Source of the DNA: JBDRLU01 sp043812795
Lineage (GTDB): Bacteria > Chloroflexota > Dehalococcoidia > Dehalococcoidales > UBA2162
Assembly: GCA_043812795.1 (NCBI GenBank)
Contig: JBDRLU010000032.1
Coordinates: forward strand, 1-5,581
Direction: 5' to 3'
Length of the DNA: 5,581 nt
Made by a program: the position numbers and the translations under genes. A model generated the notes under the pieces. That model had not been told where the DNA came from, ran no database searches, and saw nothing but the letters and a program-made list of their open reading frames with translations. Shown here piece after piece: positions 1-5,581 of this stretch. Every line of letters starts with the position of its first letter. The first letter of the stretch is position 1.

Positions 1-311
1 AGCTTGTCTCTTATCGGAACCTCTTCATCACTGCCGGTTAGGGAGACACTAATATCAGGGCAGGTGATTTGGTATGGCTTATTCAGGTAGTGGACAATTA
101 CGGCCTTTCTGGAATCGGTTGTCAGACATTGAGCATCGCTCCGGCGGCACTGCTCCTCTAGATTTCCCAGAAGATTGGCCAGCTGCTCGCAGGCAAGCTC
201 GTAGGCGAGCCCCAGTGCGTATTCGTAGTCATGCTGGTCGGGTAGCGGGAAAGCTCTTTTATCCATCCTGCGATTGAACCTATCAACGGCTTCGGCCGGC
301 TTAAACTTCAC
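1..311 (-). CDS. DUF3786-like protein, 3' end cut off by the left window edge
   Basis: The reading frame is open from the metF stop to the window edge, about 103 codons with no stop. I chose the GTG at 311-309, which shares the bases GTGA with the metF TGA stop, a typical coupled junction. The 15 codons from there to the ATG at 266-264 look protein-like (KPAEAVDRFNRR). Neither start has a good Shine-Dalgarno sequence, so the ATG is a real alternative. From the GTG, residues 29-49 form a helical stretch (YEYALGLAYELACEQL), followed by a short hydrophilic segment, a probable beta hairpin (AVIVHYLNKPYQITCP, about 70-85) and a segment ending EEVPIRDK at the edge. This order resembles the N-terminal half of the uncharacterised DUF3786 family, which I recall (unchecked) occurring near corrinoid and acetyl-CoA pathway genes in anaerobes. 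No signal peptide or membrane segment is visible. Function is unknown. That it is a gene is fairly sure; the family call is moderate. Confidence 0.66.
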   Translation of the reverse strand, partial: MKFKPAEAVDRFNRRMDKRAFPLPDQHDYEYALGLAYELACEQLANLLGNLEEQCRRSDAQCLTTDSRKAVIVHYLNKPYQITCPDISVSLTGSDEEVPIRDK

Positions 312-1183
312 AGGCCGGCGGCATCTATTATTTCGGGGACCTTTTTCTCCCAGCCAATAGCCATGATGTGAACTCCCTGGCAGATGCCCTTTAAGTTCTT
401 TATCAGGTCGGCGGCGATTTCTATTCCGGTTCCGGTTTTATTCTCGCTCTTGGCCATCTTGTCAATCAACTCGTCGGGGACAAAGACGCCGGCGACGTTT
501 TTGTTCATAAAGCGGGCCATACCGACGGACTTCAGCGGGATTACTCCGGCCAGTATCGGGACCTTAAATCCCTCCACTCTCTTCATGAAGTTGGCGAAGG
601 CGTCAATGTCATATATAGCCTGGGTCTGGAAAAATTTTGCCCCGGCCTTGATTTTCTTCTCCATTTTTATCAGCTGCAGCTCAAAGGCGGCTCCTTTATC
701 GGCTCCGGGGTTGACCACGGCTCCGGCGAAGAAATTGGTTTTGCCCTTGAGTTCGCTTCCGACCATATCGTAGCCTTCGTTCAGCCTTTGTATCACCCAT
801 AATAGCTGAACAGAATCCAGGTCAAAGACGGGTTTGGCCTGGGGGTGGTCGCCCAGTACCGGTAAATCGCCGGTAATGGCCAGCACGTTTTCAATGCCGA
901 GGACGGATGCGCTGAGCAGGTCTGATTGCAGTGCCAGCCGGTTTCTATCCCGGCAGGTCACCTGGAATATGGGTTCCAGCCCCTTTTCTTTGATGAGGTG
1001 GCTGGTGGCCAGTGAGCCCAGTCTCATCACCGAGCTTTGCTGGTCGGTGACATTGGCGGCGTCTATTTTCCCCCGGAGAAGCTCGGCTGCCTCCATGAGT
1101 TCGGTAGTGTCGGTCCCTTTCAGTGGCCCGACCTCGGCGGTGATGACAAACTTTCCTGCGGCAAAGAGTGGTTCCAGGCGCAT
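308..1183 (-). CDS. metF: Methylenetetrahydrofolate reductase, MetF type
   Basis: Cytoplasmic flavoprotein that reduces 5,10-methylene-THF to 5-methyl-THF, the last step of the methyl branch before transfer to the corrinoid protein. The 291-residue product has the length and single-domain TIM-barrel layout of bacterial MetF. Visible landmarks are Glu17 in ITAEVGP (E. coli Glu28 position), a DAANVTDQ strand near 41-48, Asp106 in LAITGD (E. coli Asp120, near the flavin) and Gln188 in FFQTQAIYD (E. coli Gln183, folate contact). The ATG at 1183 is preceded by AAAGGGG with a 5-nt spacer. It lies 156 nt after acsE, unlike the tight acsB-acsC-acsE spacing, so it may have its own promoter or be reached by read-through. 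In acetogens MetF usually works with the Fe-S/zinc protein MetV; no metV is visible here, so the electron donor cannot be stated. Family assignment is firm; the role in acetyl-CoA synthesis or oxidation is inferred from context. Confidence 0.93.
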   Translation of the reverse strand: MRLEPLFAAGKFVITAEVGPLKGTDTTELMEAAELLRGKIDAANVTDQQSSVMRLGSLATSHLIKEKGLEPIFQVTCRDRNRLALQSDLLSASVLGIENVLAITGDLPVLGDHPQAKPVFDLDSVQLLWVIQRLNEGYDMVGSELKGKTNFFAGAVVNPGADKGAAFELQLIKMEKKIKAGAKFFQTQAIYDIDAFANFMKRVEGFKVPILAGVIPLKSVGMARFMNKNVAGVFVPDELIDKMAKSENKTGTGIEIAADLIKNLKGICQGVHIMAIGWEKKVPEIIDAAGL

Positions 1184-1188
1184 GTTAT

Positions 1189-1195
1189 CCCCTTT
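1189..1195 (-). promoter_or_regulatory. Ribosome binding site of metF
   Basis: The minus strand reads AAAGGGG here, with 5 nt (ATAAC) to the ATG at 1183. It supports that ATG as the start. Confidence 0.75.
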
Positions 1196-1255
1196 CTTAT
1201 AGCCAGTTCGTTATGATTTAAATTATGTATTCTAGTATGGAGGTACAGCACGCTT

Positions 1256-1284
1256 GCGGTTCCACAAAGCCTCAGTGGAACCGC
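1256..1284 (-). repeat. Perfect 10-bp inverted repeat (hairpin) between acsE and metF
   Basis: GCGGTTCCAC at 1256-1265 is exactly complementary to GTGGAACCGC at 1275-1284, separated by a 9-nt loop. A further 4 bp (AGCA at 1247-1250 with TGCT at 1285-1288) could pair beyond a 5-nt bulge. In the operon transcript this would form a stable stem in the untranslated spacer. The 3' side on the minus strand continues AAGCGTGCTG with no U-run, so it is not a standard intrinsic terminator. It could be an mRNA-stabilising or processing element, a protein-binding palindrome, or a copy of a dispersed repeat; the sequence alone does not decide. Confidence 0.75.
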
Positions 1285-1339
1285 TGCTTAACGTCTTTTC
1301 CAGCTTTAGGTGGCCCTTTTAAACTTAAGGGGAAGTATA

Positions 1340-2218
1340 TTATATTTCCAGCCAGGAATCGGAGTAGAGTGATTCACCGGTGAGCACCCTGACTGTCTTT
1401 GCGTATTCCAGTTCTTTGGGGTTGAGTGAGGCGAAGTCGGGTTTCTCGCCATCCATCATCCGATATACCAGGTCAACGATGTTCGGCATTTTGCCCCGGG
1501 CGATACTTACCAGCTCGGCATCAAAAGCGTCAACTATCGCCGAATATAACCCGTATTTCATGAGCATTATCAGGCAGGTGCGGTTAAGGTATGGACGGAG
1601 GTGGGTGGGGGTGCCGTTAGAGATGTTGGACAGGCCGACGGTGGACTTGCATTCGGGGGCAATGTCCCTCAGCATGCTCATGAAATCAAAGCAGGATTTT
1701 ACCTGGTTTATTTCGACGCACACCGGAGTGAGAATGGGGTCTATCCAGATGTCTTCGTTGGGAATACCCATCTCAGCGGTTTTGTACATGAGCTCGGCAA
1801 CCAGCATCCCTCTCTCGGCGTCGTCGCGGGGCATTCCTTCAACACCCCATAACAGGCCAATCATGGATGCGTTGTATTTGTTGACAAACGGCAGCTCCTG
1901 CTCCAGCCGGTCCGGCTGCAGGGAGATGGAATTAATCAGCGCCTTGCCCTTATGCACTTTCAGGCCGGCTTCCATAGCCACCGGATTGGTCGTGTCCAGG
2001 GATAGTGGCTTGTCGGTTACCTCCTGCACTACTTTGACTACCCAGTCCATCAGTTCGTCTCCAGCCTTCCGTGCCGGCCCGATGTTAATGTCGAGGTAGT
2101 CTATACCAGCTTTAGCCTCAGCTATGGCCAGCTCCTGAATTGGCTTCGGGTCTCTCCCCCTTAGTGCCGGCCCGATGGTATTGGACATGATGTTGATATT
2201 TTCTCCGATAAGGATCAT
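1340..2218 (-). CDS. acsE: Methyltetrahydrofolate:corrinoid iron-sulfur protein methyltransferase
   Basis: Transfers the methyl group of methyl-THF to the cob(I)amide of the corrinoid iron-sulfur protein; cytoplasmic and cofactor-free. The 292-residue product is a pterin-binding TIM barrel. The start IGENIN, the strand YLDINIGPA (41-49), Asp75 in LSLDTTN, Asn96 in ALINSIS, Asp160 in IWIDP and Asn198 in VGLSNIS match the pterin-binding and catalytic positions of the Moorella enzyme (Asp75, Asn96, Asp160, Asn199), three at identical numbers. It is about 30 residues longer than the roughly 262-residue Moorella enzyme; the extra length lies near 241-275, before the closing SLYSDSW segment. The ATG at 2218 has a strong Shine-Dalgarno sequence and lies 10 nt after the acsC stop, so it is almost certainly co-translated with its substrate protein. 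Other corrinoid methyltransferases (MtrH, the MetH folate domain) are related, but the neighbours and residues favour AcsE. Confidence 0.94.
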   Translation of the reverse strand: MILIGENINIMSNTIGPALRGRDPKPIQELAIAEAKAGIDYLDINIGPARKAGDELMDWVVKVVQEVTDKPLSLDTTNPVAMEAGLKVHKGKALINSISLQPDRLEQELPFVNKYNASMIGLLWGVEGMPRDDAERGMLVAELMYKTAEMGIPNEDIWIDPILTPVCVEINQVKSCFDFMSMLRDIAPECKSTVGLSNISNGTPTHLRPYLNRTCLIMLMKYGLYSAIVDAFDAELVSIARGKMPNIVDLVYRMMDGEKPDFASLNPKELEYAKTVRVLTGESLYSDSWLEI

Positions 2219-2223
2219 TAATT

Positions 2224-2230
2224 CCTCCCT
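2224..2230 (-). promoter_or_regulatory. Ribosome binding site of acsE, overlapping the acsC stop codon
   Basis: The minus strand reads TAGGGAGGAATTAATG. The TAG is the acsC stop (2231-2229), GGAGG follows directly, and 5 nt separate it from the acsE ATG. A ribosome finishing acsC would sit on this site, which suggests translational coupling and fixes the acsE start. Confidence 0.85.
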
Positions 2231-3575
2231 ATGGTTTCCAAGCTTTAAGATAGGCTGGGATGTGGGCTCCTTCTCTGGGACCGACCTGAATTTCCCAGTC
2301 GGGCAGTTCTTCTTCCAGACCGCCGCTTTCGGCAGCAGCGTAGCCCGGAATTACCAGCTTGTGGTGTTTAACCTTGTCTGAGATGCCACACTTCTTGACG
2401 AAGGGAGAAATAGCATCAGACACAAATTTGCCGGCTGCCCAAGCGGTCATCACCGAAAGCCCCTCGGTGTCTTTGACCAGCAGGTAGGTGGGGACTTTGC
2501 TCGTCTCTATCTCGCCGGAGACAATAAAGTAGGTAAGCGAGAAGTTGGAGGTGATGAGCACCGGGGAGTTTTCATCAGGGTTGCCAATTTCGTAGATTCC
2601 CTCGGTTGTCGCCAACGGGCGCTGCGGGTCGGTGTAGATGTTCATCCGCTCCAAAAGCAGTGGGAAGAGGCTTTCTCCCTGGAAGTCGGAGAGAACGATG
2701 ATTCCGCCGTACTTGGCGACAAAGATGGAGGCGATTACCGTTTCTTTCATCGGGTCGCTGGCCATTTCGCAGGGAAAAACGATGGTCGGGAAGCCCAGCG
2801 GGCGGAACTTTTTGGCCAGTGCCGAGCTTCTGATTACTACCTGGTCTTCAAACGCCTGGCGAAGGGTTCTTGCCCCGGAATCAAGGACGATATCGTTTAC
2901 ACCGGCTTCAGTCAGTTTGGTGGTGAGCTGGCTCAACTCCTCAACCCCTGATGCTTTCACCGCTACCGGGCAGGAATATTCTTTAGCCAGAGATGCTACC
3001 GCTTCCAGATTATCTTTAGTGGCGGCGTAGAGCAGTGGTTTGCGGTCGGCGCAGGCCTTTGCCCCGGCGGACAGTACATCCGGGTTATCGCTCATCAGAA
3101 TAATGCTGCAATCGCTGTCCTGCTTTACCTTGGCTGCCAGCGCGCCAAACTTGGCGGCGTCTCCCGATTCGCACTTCAGAGCCACCATCTTAGTGCGAAG
3201 GGTAAGACCGACCCTCTCGTATTCAAACTTCTGACACTTCTCCAGCCTGCCGTTGACTTCGGCTTCGTCCATAGTGTCGCTGATGAGGATGGCAAACCCC
3301 GGCGGGTTGTCAAACCTCTTTTCGTGGCGGAACATCACCGTTTCCCCGCCGACTTTGACCGCCTTCTCTCCAGTACCGATGGTAACCGGCCGGATTGGGG
3401 GCGCTGATGCCTCCGAAAGTTTGGCCTTTGCCTCTTCGGATACATAGGGGCAGGCGGTGAGTTCGGCCTTGCCGGCAGCGAGGCTCATGGCAAAGGCGAG
3501 ACAGGTGGGTACCCCGCATTCACCGCAGTTTGTCTTGGGGAGCATTTTGAATATCTCTATTCCGGTTAGTGCCAT
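2229..3575 (-). CDS. acsC: Corrinoid iron-sulfur protein, large (gamma) subunit
   Basis: Carries the corrinoid that accepts the methyl group from AcsE and delivers it to the acetyl-CoA synthase A-cluster. At 448 residues it is close to the Moorella subunit. The N-terminal domain (about 1-60) shows the Fe4S4 motif Cys17-x2-Cys20-x4-Cys25-x16-Cys42 (KTNCGECGVPTC, then TACPY); this cluster serves reductive reactivation of cob(II)amide. A TIM-barrel domain spans roughly 90-325. The C-terminal corrinoid domain (about 330-448) has the family signatures TSNFSLTYF, a Ser/Thr-rich AWAAGKF segment, VIPGYAA and the closing WEIQVGPREGAHIPAYLK. The ATG at 3575 has AAAGGAG upstream and lies 15 nt after the acsB stop. 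The obligate partner AcsD (small subunit) is not adjacent on either side and must be encoded outside the window. The archaeal homologue is CdhE. Confidence 0.96.
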   Translation of the reverse strand: MALTGIEIFKMLPKTNCGECGVPTCLAFAMSLAAGKAELTACPYVSEEAKAKLSEASAPPIRPVTIGTGEKAVKVGGETVMFRHEKRFDNPPGFAILISDTMDEAEVNGRLEKCQKFEYERVGLTLRTKMVALKCESGDAAKFGALAAKVKQDSDCSIILMSDNPDVLSAGAKACADRKPLLYAATKDNLEAVASLAKEYSCPVAVKASGVEELSQLTTKLTEAGVNDIVLDSGARTLRQAFEDQVVIRSSALAKKFRPLGFPTIVFPCEMASDPMKETVIASIFVAKYGGIIVLSDFQGESLFPLLLERMNIYTDPQRPLATTEGIYEIGNPDENSPVLITSNFSLTYFIVSGEIETSKVPTYLLVKDTEGLSVMTAWAAGKFVSDAISPFVKKCGISDKVKHHKLVIPGYAAAESGGLEEELPDWEIQVGPREGAHIPAYLKAWKP

Positions 3576-3582
3576 AGTAAGA

Positions 3583-3589
3583 CTCCTTT
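3583..3589 (-). promoter_or_regulatory. Ribosome binding site of acsC
   Basis: The minus strand reads AAAGGAG, 7 nt before the acsC ATG, inside the 15-nt acsB-acsC spacer. Confidence 0.8.
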
Positions 3590-3590
3590 C

Positions 3591-5581
3591 CTAGCCGATT
3601 ATCGGATCCATAGTCAGTGCCGGGTGGCCCTTCTCCTGGAGGAAGGAGAGAATCTCTTCCTCGGTTGTGCCGACTGTTTCATCGGCAATCATGTCCGGTA
3701 GGTTGGGTATACCAATCTCCTCGGCTCTGGCTTTGAGCCGGTCGGCAAGCTCCTCCTTTAGCTGTTTGGGCATCCATACCAGTCTTTGGATACCGCCATC
3801 GCCGACAATGAATTTCCTCTGGCAGACGTTGTATTTGCTGTGACCAACGAAGCCCGGGGAGCTCAGGCCGCCGCCGATAGTTCCCGCAAGGGTGGTGAAT
3901 TTCATACCGCAGGGGGTTTCCCCAGTGTATTCCCGGCTTACGGTCATCACGCCATTGGCTAAAGGTAGGACAGCGGCGATGCACTCGCAGCAACCACAGG
4001 TGGTCATCGGGTCGTTCACTATGCTGTAGAAGTTGTAGTGGTCTATCTTCTGCCGGGAAGTCTTGAAGACGAAATCGTTGACCCCTTTCCATTGCCCGAG
4101 CTTCTCGTCGATGGTTTCTCCCTTTTCCACCGGCTGGTTGGGCCCGGTGGGGTTAATCTCGAAGGCGGCTTTACAGTCCATCCAGTTGTAGGAACCGCAG
4201 AGGCCGGTTCTTTCCGGGCTGATAACGCAGACGTGGCTCGGGGCGAAGGACTGACACAGGGTGCAGGAGTAATAGGTGTCGATGGTTTCGTCGGTCATGC
4301 CTTCGATTCGGGCATCACGGACACCGTATACCGACCTTGCCTTCTCCGTTATCTCTTTTACTTTATCTTCTTCGGTATAGATTTTTACCTGTAGCTTGTC
4401 GAATATGCGGCCGAAGTCCTGATGCAGTTTGGCATGAAGCAGGTCACCGATGTGGCGGAGCTTGAGCCCCTTTTCTACGGCCGGCTTGCTGATTCGTATC
4501 CAGGCAATATCTCGCTGCCCCTGGTGGAATATACCCTGGGCGTAGTTGGCCAGGTGGTGTATCTGCCTCTCCAGAATTGGCTCATAGTCTTCCTGCATCT
4601 CTCTGCCGGCGACCTCAACCACTATGGCCATCGGTAACTGGGTTTCATCGGGTACGTCGCTTATTTCCGGCCCGATTACTTCGACCTTCCCGTCTTCCAC
4701 CTCGTCCATCCGTTTTGAGGTACACCACTCCACCATTGGCGTTCTGCCGCCGCCGCACTCCAGGTACCATTCCCCTTTACGGACTCTCTCGCCCTCGAAG
4801 GCAGGCCCGAAGGCTACCGGGATGGGTACTTCGGTCACGGTTACCTTTAGCCCTCTTACTTCTATCGCTTTGGCGACTATATTATCGTGGGGAATATTGG
4901 AGACGACGTGTTCGTAGGTGCAGATGCCGGTGGGTAAGACTTCCGGTATCGGGGTATCGGCAATGACCGGGAAGCCCCAGTTAATGGCCCCGGCGGCGTT
5001 GGCATACCATTCATCGGTGACGTAGCCCAAAGGCAGGGCGAAGGCGAATATGCGGTCTTTGTTGTAGATAAGTATCTTGCGGTAGTCACCGGGTTCAATA
5101 CCGCCGAAGGACATGGCGGCCCTGGTGGCGAAGCCCATGGCGAATACGGTGGCGCTTACATCAGGGCCAAAGGAGACCAGACGGGTTGGCCAGCCAATCT
5201 GCACTCCGGCCTCGACGAGCTGTTCCGAAAATCTCTTGCCGTTATACTCAGCGGACATAAAGACATACAGGTTCTTCTGTTGAAGCTCGTGGGCAATGCT
5301 GGCCGCTATCTCCGCGTTAGGGGCGGCACCGAGTATCGCGGCAAAGCCGGGAGCAGTACCGTCAACGAACTCAACCCCCCTCTTTCTGAGGATTATATCG
5401 TCAGCGGCCCCCAGCCAGATGTTGCTGTCGGTGACCTCTTCCCCTTTGATGTAGAAGTCCGGCTGTTCCAGATACCTTATGGCCTCGATAATCTCCCCGG
5501 CGAAGAAGGTGGCCATGCCGGCGTCAAGAGCTGGTGCCAGGTAGGGGAGGGGGTGCTCTTCTCTTACCGGTGGTGGGAGCA
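3591..5581 (-). CDS. acsB: Acetyl-CoA synthase (CODH/ACS beta subunit), 5' end beyond the right edge
   Basis: Condenses the corrinoid-bound methyl group, CO and CoA into acetyl-CoA at the Ni-Ni-Fe4S4 A-cluster; in bacteria it is bound to CO dehydrogenase (AcsA). Residues are numbered from the internal Met at 5516. A-cluster ligands Cys418, 421, 430 and 440 (YYSCTLCQSF...HVC...GLC) and the Cys507-Gly-Cys509 distal-nickel site have exactly the spacing of Moorella Cys506/509/518/528 and Cys595/597; Phe424 matches the A-cluster Phe512. The N-terminal domain (to about 225) is the bacterial type that docks on CODH and is absent from archaeal CdhC; the middle domain is about 225-410 and the A-cluster domain about 411-641. 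The Met at 5516 is not the start: the frame stays open 21 codons to the edge, has no Shine-Dalgarno sequence there, and ATFFAGEIIEAIRYL aligns about 100 residues into the Moorella protein. Cys510 and Cys512 follow the CGC motif, where the Moorella protein has Phe and Ala. Confidence 0.97.
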   Translation of the reverse strand, partial: LPPPVREEHPLPYLAPALDAGMATFFAGEIIEAIRYLEQPDFYIKGEEVTDSNIWLGAADDIILRKRGVEFVDGTAPGFAAILGAAPNAEIAASIAHELQQKNLYVFMSAEYNGKRFSEQLVEAGVQIGWPTRLVSFGPDVSATVFAMGFATRAAMSFGGIEPGDYRKILIYNKDRIFAFALPLGYVTDEWYANAAGAINWGFPVIADTPIPEVLPTGICTYEHVVSNIPHDNIVAKAIEVRGLKVTVTEVPIPVAFGPAFEGERVRKGEWYLECGGGRTPMVEWCTSKRMDEVEDGKVEVIGPEISDVPDETQLPMAIVVEVAGREMQEDYEPILERQIHHLANYAQGIFHQGQRDIAWIRISKPAVEKGLKLRHIGDLLHAKLHQDFGRIFDKLQVKIYTEEDKVKEITEKARSVYGVRDARIEGMTDETIDTYYSCTLCQSFAPSHVCVISPERTGLCGSYNWMDCKAAFEINPTGPNQPVEKGETIDEKLGQWKGVNDFVFKTSRQKIDHYNFYSIVNDPMTTCGCCECIAAVLPLANGVMTVSREYTGETPCGMKFTTLAGTIGGGLSSPGFVGHSKYNVCQRKFIVGDGGIQRLVWMPKQLKEELADRLKARAEEIGIPNLPDMIADETVGTTEEEILSFLQEKGHPALTMDPIIG

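Larger units (their letters stand above)
1184..1339. other. acsE-metF intergenic region (156 nt)
   Basis: This is the only sizeable noncoding gap in the window. In the direction of transcription it begins with a weak CCCTT/AAGGG pairing just after the acsE stop, then a purine-rich stretch, then the strong inverted repeat at 1256-1284, then an AT-rich segment (about 1203-1236) and the metF ribosome binding site. The AT-rich segment contains CATAAT (complement of 1222-1227), which could be a -10 element about 40 nt upstream of the metF start. I see no convincing -35 at the right spacing, so a metF promoter is only possible. No open frame, tRNA or recognisable riboswitch core was found. Confidence 0.6.

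Noticed and set aside
74..277. 67-codon plus-strand open frame near the left edge
   Set aside because: The opposite strand encodes the better-supported DUF3786-like protein over the same bases; this product is Arg-rich and shadow-like.
384..1202. Two plus-strand open frames (384-773 and 834-1202)
   Set aside because: Both are antisense shadows of metF, with low-complexity Ser/Pro-rich products and no recognisable domain.
1256..1284. Intrinsic terminator after acsE
   Set aside because: The stem is strong, but neither strand has a T-run after it, so it is reported as an inverted repeat of unknown role.
1314..1331. Small hairpin CCCTT/AAGGG just after the acsE stop
   Set aside because: Only 5 bp with an 8-nt AT-rich loop; this is expected by chance in such sequence.
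1184..1339. Cobalamin, THF or SAM riboswitch upstream of metF
   Set aside because: I looked for the B12 box and the conserved cores of the folate and SAM classes and saw none; a covariance-model search would settle it.
1380..2099. 239-codon open frame on the plus strand
   Set aside because: It lies wholly antisense to acsE, whose catalytic residues are intact. Its product is Ser- and Arg-rich, resembles no family and lacks a ribosome binding site.
3679..4092. 137-codon minus-strand open frame inside acsB
   Set aside because: It is out of frame with acsB across the A-cluster domain, which is clearly the real product; the alternative is Arg/Gln/Trp-rich with no family signature.
4038..4966. 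Several plus-strand open frames opposite acsB
   Set aside because: All are antisense to conserved acsB coding sequence with no independent evidence of coding.

Overview
The window carries part of a Wood-Ljungdahl (reductive acetyl-CoA) gene cluster. Every supported gene lies on the minus strand, so transcription runs from high to low coordinates. In that order the genes are acsB (acetyl-CoA synthase, 5' end beyond the right edge), acsC (large subunit of the corrinoid iron-sulfur protein), acsE (methyltetrahydrofolate:corrinoid protein methyltransferase), a metF-type methylenetetrahydrofolate reductase, and the start of a DUF3786-like gene that runs off the left edge. No tRNA, rRNA, mobile element or CRISPR array was seen.

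Layout: 3591-5581 is acsB, still open at the right edge. acsC (2229-3575) follows after 15 nt and acsE (1340-2218) after a further 10 nt, each with a strong Shine-Dalgarno sequence, so these three look like one tightly coupled operon. A 156-nt gap (1184-1339) holds a perfect 10-bp inverted repeat with a 9-nt loop and an AT-rich stretch. metF (308-1183) follows, and the last gene (1-311, partial) either overlaps the metF stop through a GTGA junction or starts at an ATG 41 nt further on.

The proteins form a consecutive biochemical route. MetF reduces methylene-THF to methyl-THF. AcsE moves the methyl group from methyl-THF to the corrinoid of the AcsC-containing protein. That protein passes it to the nickel A-cluster of AcsB, where it joins CO and CoA to give acetyl-CoA. 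The ligands and catalytic residues that can be checked by eye are all present. Three usual partners are not in the window: acsA (CO dehydrogenase), acsD (small CFeSP subunit) and metV (a common MetF partner). They may lie outside it.

The organism is very probably a strictly anaerobic bacterium of moderately GC-rich composition. The acsB N-terminal region is of the bacterial type, which archaeal CdhC lacks. A Dehalococcoidia-like (Chloroflexota) or other uncultured sediment lineage is a plausible guess, based only on general resemblance of the proteins. The core pathway is well known. The less explained items are the DUF3786-like gene, the intergenic hairpin, and two extra cysteines next to the A-cluster.
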